A DNA stretch of 64,000 nucleotides, from positions 6,200,001-6,264,000 of the forward strand of contig NZ_CP070326.1 of assembly GCF_016917755.1 (NCBI RefSeq), read 5' to 3'. A program made the translations under genes and the position numbers. Shown here one piece after another: positions 40,217-48,992 of this stretch (within the stretch, counting starts at the first letter, position 1; every line of letters starts with the position of its first letter). Source of the stretch: Streptomyces noursei. Its GTDB lineage: Bacteria > Actinomycetota > Actinomycetes > Streptomycetales > Streptomycetaceae. The notes beneath the pieces are model-generated. The model did not search any database, was not told the DNA's origin, and saw only the letters and a list, made by a program, of their open reading frames with translations.

Positions 40217-42718
40217 TCAGCGCCGCGTCCCCGGCGGCATCGACAGCTCGAACCAGACGACCTTGCCCATGCTCAGCCGGGTCGCGCCCCACCGCCGGGC
40301 CATCCGGTTGACCAGGTACAGCCCCCGACCGCCCTCGTCGGACGGCCGGGCCTGCCGCAGCCGCGGCAGCTGCGGCACATCGTCCCCGACCTCGCAGCGC
40401 AGCACGTCGGTGCGCAGCAGCCGCAGCGTCACCGGCCGCTCGGCGTACCGCACCGCATTGGTCACCACCTCGCTGACCAGCAGCTCCAGCTGATCGGACA
40501 GCTCGTCCAGGCCCCAGCGGGCCAGCGCCCGCCGGGCCAGCCGGCGCGCCTGCCCGGCCGTCTGCGCCTTCGGATCGAGGTACCAGTACGCCACGTCGCT
40601 CGGTGCGATCCCGTCGAACCGGGCCGCTAGCAGCGCGATGTCGTCATCGCGGTCGCCGGGCCCGAGCATGTCCAACACCTCGTCGCACAGCGGCTCCAGC
40701 GGCGGCGGATTGGGCCCGGTCAGCCGGGCCGTCTCGGCCAGCCGCTCGCGCAGCTGCTCGATGCCGGTCCACACGTCCCGGATCCGCGACTCCACCAGGC
40801 CGTCGGTGTACAGCACCAGCGTGGCACCCGCCGGGGCGTCCAGCTCCACCGCCTCGAAGTCCACCCCGCCGACACCGATCGGCGCGCCCGGCGGCACCCG
40901 CAGCACCTCCGCGCGCCCGCCGCGGTGCAGCATCACCGGCGGCGGATGCCCGGCGTTGGCGACGATGATCCGGTGCGCCACCGGGTCGTAGACCGCGTAC
41001 AGGCAGGTCGCCATCCGGTCCGAGCCCAGCCGCTGGGCCTGCTCGTCGAGGTGGTGCAGCACCTCCTGCGGCGGCAGGTCCAGCCCCGCCAGGGTCTGCG
41101 CCGTGGTCCGCAGCTGACCCATGATCGCGGCCGAGGTCATCGAGTGGCCCATCACATCGCCGACCACCAGCGCCACCCGGCTTCCCGGCAGCGGGATCGC
41201 GTCGTACCAGTCGCCACCGACCCGGGCGGTCTCCGCGGCCGGCAGATAGCGGCTGGCCAGCCGCACGCCGGTGGGCTGCGGCAGCGAGTCCGGCAGCATG
41301 GTGCGCTGCAGGGCGTCGGCGATGTACGCCTCGCGGCCGTAGAGCACCGCCTTGTCCACGCCCAGCGCGGTGTGGGTGGCCAGCTGCGCCGCCACCAGCA
41401 GGTCGTCCGGCTCGAACGCCGGCCGGTCCGGTCGGCGCAGGAACACCGCCGCGCCGATCACCCGCCGGCGCCCGCGCAGCGGCGCCAGGATCACCCGGTG
41501 GCCGCCCGGCAGCCGGGTGTCCGGACCCAGCAGCTCCGGCAGCGCGGTCCGCGCCGCCTGCGCCTCGCCGAACAGCGGCCGGACCCCGCGCAGCACCTCC
41601 GCCAGTGGACCGCCCGGCCGCACCTCGGCCAGCTCCGCGGCGCTGCCGCCCATCGCCGGACCCAGATCCGGCTGCGCGGGCAGCACCGGCAGCCGCAGCC
41701 CGTTGGTGTCCGGCTCCTCCGGGATCCGGTCGGTACGGCGCAGCCGCAGCACCACCGGGCCGGTCGGCCGCTCGTCGCCCACCGGCAGCGGGTCGCGCAG
41801 ATAGACCAGGATCGCGTCGGCGAACGTCGGCACCGTCGCCCGGCACAGCCCCAGCACGATCTCGTCGAGGTCGATGCCGCGGGCGATCCGCCGGGTCGCC
41901 GCCCCGATGAACCGCAGCCGGTCGCCGCTCGCCTGCCGCGCGGCGGTCACCTCGCTGCTCTCGCCGGGGTGCGCCGACCGCGCGGGCGGCACCACGGGCG
42001 GGTGCGGCGGCCCCGCCGGAGGCGGCAACTCCGCATCGGCCGGACCGGATCGGCCGCCGCCCCGGGCACCCGGCGGCCCCGGCGGCAGCCCGCCGGCGCC
42101 CGGCTCACCGCCGTGCGCGCAGGCCGCCCCGTCGCCCTCGCGGGGCCGCCCGACACCCGCACCGTCGGGCCGCGGCTGCGCATGCCCCGGCTCCTCGCCC
42201 GGGTCCGGCGGCCCGGCGCGATCCACCGCGCCCTGCGCCACCGGCCGGCCCGCGCGTACCGCCGCGCGCTCCGCGCCCGACTCCGAATCCGGCCGTCCCT
42301 CCGCGGGCATGGCCACCTCCCCGTACGGGTCGTACGAGCCCCCGTACGACCCGGTGTATCCACCGTAGGAACTGTCGCGGGGCGCGCGGGCGGCGCCGTA
42401 CGCCCGTGCGCCGTCACCGGCCGGGCCGTGGTCGGCGGCCGGCTCGGCGTCCCCCTGCCCGGCCGGCGGCCCCGCGGAGGCCGTGGCGGCCGACCTGCCG
42501 GTCGCGCCGCCGAGGCCGTTGTCGTCACCCCCGCGCACGGCGAACCCCGTACCCGGCGCCGGATCGTGGCCGGTGCCGACGGGCTGCTGGAGGGCGCTGC
42601 GCGGGTCGGGTACGCCGCCGAGCGGCGCCGTCCCGGCCGTCCCCGCAGCAGGGAGTGCCGAGGACGCGGCGGTCGGGGCCGACTGCCGCGTTTCGTGGGA
42701 GGTGGGATGCTCCGTCAC
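40217..42718 (-). CDS. SpoIIE-type PP2C phosphatase with GAF and HATPase domains
   Basis: 833 residues from GTG 42718. Residues 1-250 are disordered and Gly/Pro/Ala-rich. A GAF-like sensor (about 265-455) is followed by a PP2C/SpoIIE domain (about 485-690; VGGDWYDAIPLPGSR and VVGDVMGHSMTSAAIMG carry the metal-binding Asp residues) and a C-terminal GHKL ATPase/anti-sigma domain (LLVSEVVTNAVRYAERP, GGRGLYLVNRMARRW). Such proteins dephosphorylate anti-sigma-factor antagonists and may also phosphorylate them, in partner-switching control of sigma factors. No sigma gene is adjacent. Confidence 0.92.
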   Translation of the reverse strand: MTEHPTSHETRQSAPTAASSALPAAGTAGTAPLGGVPDPRSALQQPVGTGHDPAPGTGFAVRGGDDNGLGGATGRSAATASAGPPAGQGDAEPAADHGPAGDGARAYGAARAPRDSSYGGYTGSYGGSYDPYGEVAMPAEGRPDSESGAERAAVRAGRPVAQGAVDRAGPPDPGEEPGHAQPRPDGAGVGRPREGDGAACAHGGEPGAGGLPPGPPGARGGGRSGPADAELPPPAGPPHPPVVPPARSAHPGESSEVTAARQASGDRLRFIGAATRRIARGIDLDEIVLGLCRATVPTFADAILVYLRDPLPVGDERPTGPVVLRLRRTDRIPEEPDTNGLRLPVLPAQPDLGPAMGGSAAELAEVRPGGPLAEVLRGVRPLFGEAQAARTALPELLGPDTRLPGGHRVILAPLRGRRRVIGAAVFLRRPDRPAFEPDDLLVAAQLATHTALGVDKAVLYGREAYIADALQRTMLPDSLPQPTGVRLASRYLPAAETARVGGDWYDAIPLPGSRVALVVGDVMGHSMTSAAIMGQLRTTAQTLAGLDLPPQEVLHHLDEQAQRLGSDRMATCLYAVYDPVAHRIIVANAGHPPPVMLHRGGRAEVLRVPPGAPIGVGGVDFEAVELDAPAGATLVLYTDGLVESRIRDVWTGIEQLRERLAETARLTGPNPPPLEPLCDEVLDMLGPGDRDDDIALLAARFDGIAPSDVAYWYLDPKAQTAGQARRLARRALARWGLDELSDQLELLVSEVVTNAVRYAERPVTLRLLRTDVLRCEVGDDVPQLPRLRQARPSDEGGRGLYLVNRMARRWGATRLSMGKVVWFELSMPPGTRR

Positions 42719-42805
42719 GCGTGGGATTCCATCCGTCCGGGGCTGGCGCCGGCGCGCCGCGTTCGGTGCGCGCCGCCCGAGCGGACGCGCCTGACGCGGT
42801 GCGTC

Positions 42806-43489
42806 TCAAGCGCGTCGCAGGTGCAGGAAGAGCTGGATTTCGGGTGGTACGTCCGTACTCGCCGGGGCATACGCATAGGAGTCCTCCCCGACGATGTCGA
42901 AACCCGCGTCGCACACGACCCGGCGCAGGTCGTCCCGCAGATATCCCGATACCCGGATCATGCTGCCGAGGAACGGAATGGGGAAGTCGTCGATATCGCC
43001 CTCGACCATTGCCAGGGCCATCAGCCCATCGGGTCGCAGGAGGTCGTGCAGCATGCCCAGGGCACAGGGGATTTCCGCACGGGGCATCATCAGCAGTGAG
43101 AAATAGGCGGTGATTCCGTCGAAGGAACCCGGTCCGCCCAGCCGGCCACCGCGCAGATCGGCGATGTCCAACCGGTGGAATTCGGCACCAGGGGCGTTCT
43201 CCTGGGCCAGTTTGACCATCCCGGGGGAGAGGTCGATTCCCACGACCCGGTGGCCCGCGTCGCGCAGTTGACGGGCGGTCGGCAGTCCCGTGCCGCATCC
43301 GGCATCGAGGATCCGTGACCCGGCCGGCAGTTCCCCGCTCAACCATACGCCCGAGGCGATCTGGCCTTCCTTATGTGGGAAAGCCGTTTCGTACTGGTTC
43401 CCGATCGCGTCGAACGCCTCGGCCTGTCCGGCCCGGTCGAGTGCTAACCGATTCAGGCCCTCGTACGTGTCGTAGCTTGTCGCGCTCAC
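42806..43489 (-). CDS. SAM-dependent class I methyltransferase
   Basis: 227 residues from GTG 43489 with GGAGGGG upstream. SAM-binding motif I is ILDAGCGTGLPTA, motif II VVGIDLSPGMVKLAQ, and LLMMPRAEIPCALGMLHDLLRPDGLMALAM is the post-motif region. The substrate is unknown. Codon choice is less biased than that of its neighbours (several AT-ending codons), consistent with a more recent arrival. It stands alone between the phosphatase and DUF402 genes. Confidence 0.88.
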   Translation of the reverse strand: MSATSYDTYEGLNRLALDRAGQAEAFDAIGNQYETAFPHKEGQIASGVWLSGELPAGSRILDAGCGTGLPTARQLRDAGHRVVGIDLSPGMVKLAQENAPGAEFHRLDIADLRGGRLGGPGSFDGITAYFSLLMMPRAEIPCALGMLHDLLRPDGLMALAMVEGDIDDFPIPFLGSMIRVSGYLRDDLRRVVCDAGFDIVGEDSYAYAPASTDVPPEIQLFLHLRRA

Positions 43490-43732
43490 GACCCCGCCCC
43501 TCCTGCGACCGCGGTCAAGTTCGTTTTCCCGTTCTGGAGTTGCGCCTGTGCAGTCTTGCGGAGGACGATCCTACGTTTGAAGGCCCAGGGTGCAGCAAGG
43601 GGGCTGGGTACCGCTTCTCGTCCGGCGGGAACCCCGGGGGCACCCGGCGGGAAACAGCTTTGCCCATAGGCGCACCTTTCCATCGTTCGCCCCCTTCACT
43701 CTCTTCCTGCTGTTCTTTTCGCGTTTGCAACC

Positions 43733-44470
43733 TCACGGCAGCAAATGATCTGGCAGGCGTTCCCAGTCCTCCGGGAGCGCGGGAACCTCCCAGGCCGGAT
43801 CGGGCCGCCAATCCTCCCAACCGTCCGCGAACGGCCCGCCCCACGCCGCGATCTGTGCGACCGCGGCGCGTCCGGCGGCTCTGACCTCGGACACCTGCGC
43901 GTCCGTCATCAGCCCGTCCCGCCGTGCCTGTGCGAACTCGTCCTCGTCCCGCCACTCCCAGCGCCGGTCCGGATAGACGCAGATGTCGAGAAAATGGTCG
44001 AGCGAGTCGATTCCGCCCGACCAACGGCGGCGCGGCTCCTCCAGATTGACGTACCAATTCTTGAAGTGCCAGCCGCTCTCCCAGAACAGCCAGACCGACC
44101 ACGGATCTTCCGGCCGTGCCAGCTTCAACACACCGCTGCCGAACCACTGGTCACGCAGCGTCCGCCGCGGTTTGGTGTAGCGGGTGGCGAGCGGCTCGCG
44201 GTGCACCGGCGTCCCGTCGGCGAGCACCGGCTTGATGCACGGTGTGCCCGGCGCCATCCACACCGCGAGCAGCTCCTCGGTGTCCTGCACAACGGTCATC
44301 GGACGACAGATGTGGAACCGGCGGGGATCGGCGTTGTCGCGATAGCGCCACAGGATGTGGTCCCCGGGGGCCCAGCGCCCCCGCTCGGCCGCCGCCTGCC
44401 CCGCCCCGGCCGTCGGCCCGGGCACACCGGCCGTCTCGCCTTCCGTCGTCTCCACCATGTCCGCTGTCAT
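43733..44470 (-). CDS. DUF402-family protein (FomD-like)
   Basis: 245 residues from ATG 44470. TAAGAT on the minus strand ends seven bases before the start, so the transcript is probably leaderless. The DUF402 barrel is visible as TRYTKPRRTLRDQWF, SVWLFWESGWHFKNWYVNLE and the acidic ICVYPDRRWEWRDEDEFAQA. Relatives hydrolyse nucleotide-linked phosphonates or nucleoside diphosphates with divalent metals. The physiological substrate here is not known. Confidence 0.87.
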   Translation of the reverse strand: MTADMVETTEGETAGVPGPTAGAGQAAAERGRWAPGDHILWRYRDNADPRRFHICRPMTVVQDTEELLAVWMAPGTPCIKPVLADGTPVHREPLATRYTKPRRTLRDQWFGSGVLKLARPEDPWSVWLFWESGWHFKNWYVNLEEPRRRWSGGIDSLDHFLDICVYPDRRWEWRDEDEFAQARRDGLMTDAQVSEVRAAGRAAVAQIAAWGGPFADGWEDWRPDPAWEVPALPEDWERLPDHLLP

Positions 44471-44550
44471 GCGCAGATCTTAGGGGCGTCGCGTTACGCG
44501 CGCGGTGACATGCGCCGCACCCGTGGTTACGGAGGCGATGACGGCGGGCG

Positions 44551-45945
44551 TTACGGATGGGTCATCCGCAGCACGTCCAGCGCCTCGTCGAGCTGTTCCA
44601 CCGTGAGCAGACCGCGCTCGACGTAACCGCTTTCGACCACCACCTCCCGGATCGTCTTGCGCTCCGCCAACGACCGCTTGGCGACCTTTGCGGCCTCCTC
44701 GTAGCCGAGGTACTTGTTCAACGGCGTCACCACCGACGGCGACGACTCGGCGTACTCCCGGGCCCGCCCCACATTCGCGGTGATCCCGTCCACCGTCCGA
44801 TCGGCCAGCAACCGCGACACGTTGCTGAGCAGCCGCACCGACTCCAGTACGTTCCGGGCGATCACCGGCAGCATCACGTTCAGCTCGAAATTGCCGGCCG
44901 CCCCGGCCGTGGCCACCGTCGCGTCGTTGCCGGTGACCTGCGCGGCGACCATCAGCACCGCCTCCGGAATCACCGGATTGACCTTCCCCGGCATGATCGA
45001 CGAGCCGGGCTGGAGATCCGGCAGATTGATCTCGGCGAGCCCCGTACGCGGCCCCGACGCCATCCACCGCAGGTCGTTGGCGATCTTCGTCAGCCCGACC
45101 GCAATGGTCCGCAACTGACCGCTGGTCTCCACGATCCCGTCCCGCGCCCCCTGCGCCTCGAAGTGATCGCGGGCCTCGGTCAACGGCAGCCCGGTCGTCC
45201 GTGCCACCTCGGCGATCACCGCCGCCGAGAAGCCCGGCGGCGTATTGATCCCCGTCCCCACCGCCGTTCCCCCCAACGGCAGTTCGGCCAGCCGCGGCAA
45301 CGAAGCCCGCAACCGCTCGACGCCGTACCGCACCTGCGCCGCGTACCCCCCGAACTCCTGCCCCAACGTCACCGGCGTCGCATCCATCAAATGCGTCCGC
45401 CCCGACTTCACCACCTCGGCGAACTCCGTCGCCTTCCGCTCCAGCGCCGCGGCCAGGTGCTCCAGCGCCGGAATCAGGTCGTTCAGGACGGCCGACGTCG
45501 CCGCGATATGGATCGACGAGGGAAAGACGTCGTTGGACGACTGGCTCGCATTGACGTGATCGTTGGGGTGCACGTCCCGCCCCAGCCGCTCACCGGCGAG
45601 GGTCGCGATCACCTCATTGGCGTTCATGTTCGACGACGTCCCCGACCCGGTCTGGAACACGTCGATCGGGAAGTCCTCGTCCCACCGCCCCTCGGCCACC
45701 TCGGCCGCCGCCTCCGCGATGGCCTCCGCGACGTCCTTGCCCAGCACGCCCAGCTCGGCATTGACCTTGGCGGCGGCCCCCTTGATCCGCGCCAGCGCCT
45801 CGATGTGCGCCCGCTCCAGCCGCTGCCCGGAAATCGGGAAATTCTCCACGGCCCGCTGGGTCTGGGCCCGCCACTTGGCATGCGCCGGAACCCGCACCTG
45901 GCCCATCGAGTCGTGCTCGATCCTGAATGCGCTGTTTTCGCTCAT
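44551..45945 (-). CDS. fumC: Fumarate hydratase class II
   Basis: 464 residues from ATG 45945; upstream in-frame codons lack the family sequence. It has TGSGTSSNMNANEV, NASQSSNDVFPS, GRTHLMDATPVTLGQEF and the superfamily signature GSSIMPGKVNP. It interconverts fumarate and malate in the TCA cycle without an iron-sulfur centre and so is oxygen-stable. A class I enzyme is encoded 5 kb away. Length and motifs are complete. Confidence 0.96.
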   Translation of the reverse strand: MSENSAFRIEHDSMGQVRVPAHAKWRAQTQRAVENFPISGQRLERAHIEALARIKGAAAKVNAELGVLGKDVAEAIAEAAAEVAEGRWDEDFPIDVFQTGSGTSSNMNANEVIATLAGERLGRDVHPNDHVNASQSSNDVFPSSIHIAATSAVLNDLIPALEHLAAALERKATEFAEVVKSGRTHLMDATPVTLGQEFGGYAAQVRYGVERLRASLPRLAELPLGGTAVGTGINTPPGFSAAVIAEVARTTGLPLTEARDHFEAQGARDGIVETSGQLRTIAVGLTKIANDLRWMASGPRTGLAEINLPDLQPGSSIMPGKVNPVIPEAVLMVAAQVTGNDATVATAGAAGNFELNVMLPVIARNVLESVRLLSNVSRLLADRTVDGITANVGRAREYAESSPSVVTPLNKYLGYEEAAKVAKRSLAERKTIREVVVESGYVERGLLTVEQLDEALDVLRMTHP

Positions 45946-46130
45946 GTCTATGACAGTGCCCGCGCCCGGGGATCTGTTCCCGGATCCGCCGATCCGCGCA
46001 CCCAACGGGCGCACCGGGGGCACGCCACGAGCACGGCTCGGGGAGCCGGGCCCGCAACGACGCCGCTCAGCGGTCACATCGCGACATCACCGACCGGGCC
46101 CGAACACCGCCCGGCCATGAACGGTGACCG

Positions 46131-46445
46131 TCATGAACACTGCTGGGCGTACTTCACCTGGTACGCGTCGGCGGCCTGGTACTCCGCCTTCGCCTTCGCG
46201 TTGTACTGGGTGACCTTGTCCTGGTCCGGGTCCGCCTTGCTGGCCTCCACCTTGGCCAGCCCCTGGTACTTGTCTCCGGCCTCCGCGTGCTGCCGGATCG
46301 CAGCCCGGATGCTGTCGCACTGCGCACTGCTCGCGGCCGCCGACCCGGCCGGCGCGGCAGTGGCGGGAACGGCCCCGGCGACGGTGATGCCGGCGACCGC
46401 CAAGGTGGTGACGGCCGCGGCCAACGAGCGACTGATCTTGCGCAT
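46131..46445 (-). CDS. Small secreted protein of unknown function
   Basis: 104 residues from ATG 46445 with GGGGGAAG seven bases upstream. The signal peptide (MRKISRSLAAAVTTLAVAG, cleavage after ATAAPA) is followed by a helical mature part of about 75 residues (QHAEAGDKYQGLAKVEASKA, then YNAKAKAEYQAADAYQVKY) with two Cys, one at each end, that could form a single disulfide. I do not recognise the family. Confidence 0.75.
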   Translation of the reverse strand: MRKISRSLAAAVTTLAVAGITVAGAVPATAAPAGSAAASSAQCDSIRAAIRQHAEAGDKYQGLAKVEASKADPDQDKVTQYNAKAKAEYQAADAYQVKYAQQCS

Positions 46446-46591
46446 GATTCGCTTCCCCCTGTGCATGGTGGTGGTGTGCCCGACGGTCATGCACCGGTCG
46501 TCCGGCCATGACTCACGGTCAGGTTCGACGGCACGTCCTTGGTCGAGGACTGCCACTCGCACACGTTACCGATCTTGGGCGGGCTCCGCGC

Positions 46592-46816
46592 TCAGGGTGC
46601 GTCAGCAGCCCCGTATGCCCGCACGGCGTCGACGAAGGCCCCCCAGGCACGGCCCGAAAACACCACTACGGGCCCCTCAGGATCCTTACTGTCCCGAACG
46701 GGGACCATGCCGGGACGGCCGGCTGCCACTTCTACGCAGTCGCCACCCGCCTGATTGCTGTAGGTGGACCTGCGCCAGACGGTGGCGCTCAGATCGAGAC
46801 GGGACGCGTTCACCAC
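46592..46816 (-). CDS. DUF397-domain protein
   Basis: 74 residues; GTG 46816 or the next GTG, with GGAGGG upstream. It has the standard DUF397 pattern: WRRSTYSNQAGGDCVEVA, then VPVRDSKDPEGPVVVF and WGAFVDAVR. These small proteins form pairs with XRE regulators of the BldB/WhiJ-associated type in Streptomyces and act in development or as an antitoxin-like partner. Its start lies inside the 3' end of the XRE gene. Confidence 0.9.
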   Translation of the reverse strand: MVNASRLDLSATVWRRSTYSNQAGGDCVEVAAGRPGMVPVRDSKDPEGPVVVFSGRAWGAFVDAVRAYGAADAP

Positions 46817-47651
46817 GGTAGGTGCCCTCCCTCACGGATCGGATCATGTCGAGCGACATATGCGGCGGAAGGGCCAGGCCCCCGAGCCGTTCATAGGCCA
46901 TACGGTACGCCTTCACCTCCTCTGGTTCCTCGGTGAGTTGGCCGTGGTCGGCGCCTTCGAGATATGCGGCGTCGCAGCCGTCCGGCATGGTCAGGATCGT
47001 GAGGGAACCACCCATCGCCTCGTGCTTGCCGCTGCTGAACGGCAGGACCTGCAGCGTGATGCGTGGATTGTCCGCGGCTTCCAGCAGTCGTGCGAACTGC
47101 GCCCGCATGACGGCCGGTTCGCCGACCGGCCGCATCAGCACGGCCTCGTCGAGGATCACCAGCAGTTCAGGGCTGTCCGGCTGCTCAAGTCGGGCCTGCC
47201 GTCCCAGCCGGGCGGCCACCCGCTCCGCCAATTGCTCGTCGGAGACCAGCGTGCGGTCGAGGCTGAGCAAGTCCCGCGCATACTCCTCCGTCTGCAGCAG
47301 ACCCGGTACGACGGCCGCCATGTACTGCCGGATGGCGAGCGCTCGTTCCGACAACGCCATGAACTTCCGCGACCAGTCCGGAAACGTCTCCCGGTAGACG
47401 TACGGCCAGAGGTCGACGAGCAAGCCGTCCGCCCCCACCGCCTCGTCCAGCGCCCGGGTCAGCTCCAGCGTCGGCTTGGCGCCCGTGCACCGCTCGACCT
47501 GGTTGATGCGCGTGCTGTGCGTGCGCACGCGGCGACCCAGCGCATCCTGTGTCAGCCCGGCGGCGAGCCGGAGTTTCCGCAGCCGCGTCCCGAACAGCGC
47601 CGCCATCGATGACGCCGGATCAATTTCCTTGGCCACGGCCTCACTTCCCAT
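46686..47651 (-). CDS. XRE-family regulator with DUF5753 domain (WhiJ-like)
   Basis: 321 residues from ATG 47651. The N-terminal helix-turn-helix is GTRLRKLRLAAGLTQDALG and THSTRINQVERC, followed by the DUF5753 ligand-like domain (VPGLLQTEEYARDLL, LLVILDEAVLMRPVG, LQVLPFSSGKHEAMGG, AYLEGADHG). The expected C-terminus lies near SLDMIRSVREGTYR. The frame instead continues about 40 residues over the DUF397 start, giving a 131-base overlap and a basic tail unlike the family. It probably acts with the DUF397 protein. Confidence 0.88.
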   Translation of the reverse strand: MGSEAVAKEIDPASSMAALFGTRLRKLRLAAGLTQDALGRRVRTHSTRINQVERCTGAKPTLELTRALDEAVGADGLLVDLWPYVYRETFPDWSRKFMALSERALAIRQYMAAVVPGLLQTEEYARDLLSLDRTLVSDEQLAERVAARLGRQARLEQPDSPELLVILDEAVLMRPVGEPAVMRAQFARLLEAADNPRITLQVLPFSSGKHEAMGGSLTILTMPDGCDAAYLEGADHGQLTEEPEEVKAYRMAYERLGGLALPPHMSLDMIRSVREGTYRGERVPSRSERHRLAQVHLQQSGGWRLRRSGSRPSRHGPRSGQ

Positions 47652-47831
47652 TCTTACGTCTGTAGGAATCAGGTCTTACTCCCTTCTCAAGGTTACGCCG
47701 GAGAGCAACGATGGGAACACGGAAAGTAACGAGCCGTTGAAAGTTAGGGGCATCCCACGACGAAACCCGGCAGCCGCCCTCGCCCCTCACGGGACAGCAC
47801 CAACACCCCCCACCGAACAGGAGCGTCATCC

Positions 47832-48035
47832 ATGGCCACGAGCGCCGGCCACACCTCACCGGGCCCGCGATCCCGGCAATCGCTGATGACCCTGCGCGTC
47901 TACACCACGACCCGCGACGGCATCGTCGTCCAGGAACGCGCCCAGATCCACGTCGTCGCCGGCGACCGCTTCGACCTCTACGGCCTCTCCCAGGCGTGGC
48001 CCCCGTGCACCTGCCCCCGCCACAAGGGCCATTAG
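47832..48035 (+). CDS. Small hypothetical protein divergent from the XRE gene
   Basis: 67 residues from ATG 47832 with CAGGAG upstream. Third positions are strongly G/C, which supports it as coding rather than the antisense frame. The sequence VYTTTRDGIVVQERAQIHVV and a C-terminal CTCPRH give no family I can name. It is divergent from the XRE gene by 180 bases. Its 3' end just touches the convergent membrane-protein gene. Confidence 0.7.
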   Translation: MATSAGHTSPGPRSRQSLMTLRVYTTTRDGIVVQERAQIHVVAGDRFDLYGLSQAWPPCTCPRHKGH

Positions 48036-48489
48036 AGGCGGGGCGGGGGAACCGGTGGAGGCACCGGGAACCGTGCCGCCTGCTGCCGCCGAAAGTCCTC
48101 CAGCAGACGCAGATTCTTATCATGTACGCGTCGCGTGCGGCGCGGCGTGAGGGTGGCAGCGCCAGCCACAGGACGCCGACGAGAGGCGGAACGACACAGC
48201 CCGCCACCGTCCGGGCATGCCCCGCTATCGCGAAGCACGCGAGCGCCATCAGGACGAACACCGCTGCCGTCAGGCCCGGGGACACCGTTTCGCACGCCTT
48301 GGCGGTCCGCGCCGCCCGTGCCGCCCGCAATGGCGTGACGAGGGAAGGATCCAGGGCATACGCAGTCGTCCAGGGCTGGGAGGTCACCGCAGCCCAACTA
48401 CCCGCGGCCCGTACCCGATTCAGTCCGGCCTGGGCGCGTTGGCGGGCCGCCGGGCTGCCGTCGCTTCTTCGATCACGGGACACCGCCAC
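48032..48489 (-). pseudogene. Small membrane protein, apparently frameshifted
   Basis: Reading from GTG 48489, the frame gives a soluble start, two hydrophobic helices (LTAAVFVLMALACFAIAG and VVPPLVGVLWLALPPS) and RRAARDAYM. After that the same frame runs antisense through a real gene with odd composition. A different frame continues naturally from the same point (DKNLRLLEDFRRQQAARFPV) to a stop at 48032. The switch lies at about 48119-48127, where two extra bases (or one lost) would explain it. No family was recognised. Confidence 0.6.
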
Positions 48490-48536
48490 CGGTTATCCGT
48501 CCAATGGTCCGGGCCGCCGTTTCCTTCAGGTGCTTC

Positions 48537-48992
48537 CTATCCGAATGCCGACATGTCGGCTCGGTCGGCCGGTGCTGTCGGGATGGGCTTCCGCAGCCGT
48601 TCTGCCTCTTCGATTGCGGCAGGCGATGATGGGCGGACGTCTATGTCCTCGTCATGCGCATCGGGCAGGAAGCGCAGAGTGCGAAGAAACTCGGCCGCGA
48701 TCTCGCTGTATTCGGGCCAGTGGTCGATGCTCGGCGTGCTGAACGTGATCGTGACCAGGGTCTGTTCGTCCGGTACGGCCTCCTGAGGCACCGGAATGAA
48801 TGCCTGAAGCTGAGCGACATCTACAGGTATGTCTTGACCTGCGGTGGTGAATTCACCAGGGATGCGGAGTGCCGGCGTCTCGTCGGCGTAAGCGAGCGGG
48901 CTGAGCCCTATGGTCAAGGTGCCGGTAGACCGTTCATCGTAAAATTTCCCATGACAGGATGCGGCGTAAACGACCCCGTCCGCCAAGAGCAT
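48537..48992 (-). CDS. Hypothetical protein beside the WXG100-like genes
   Basis: 151 residues from ATG 48992, with GAGAGGG upstream. It looks soluble, with VTITFSTPSIDHWPEYSEIA and an acidic C-terminal region. It overlaps the 3' end of the upstream frameshifted gene by 79 bases. The frame before its ATG (GVTDLYERASA) also reads like protein, so a second frameshift joining the two genes is possible. Immunity or chaperone-like proteins often follow such secreted proteins, but there is no direct evidence here. Confidence 0.62.
   Translation of the reverse strand: MLLADGVVYAASCHGKFYDERSTGTLTIGLSPLAYADETPALRIPGEFTTAGQDIPVDVAQLQAFIPVPQEAVPDEQTLVTITFSTPSIDHWPEYSEIAAEFLRTLRFLPDAHDEDIDVRPSSPAAIEEAERLRKPIPTAPADRADMSAFG

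Noticed and set aside
47641..48120. The extended frame of the small membrane protein running antisense through 47832-48035
   Set aside because: After about 48120 the peptide becomes Arg/Gly/Cys-rich nonsense, while the opposite strand has a biased small gene.
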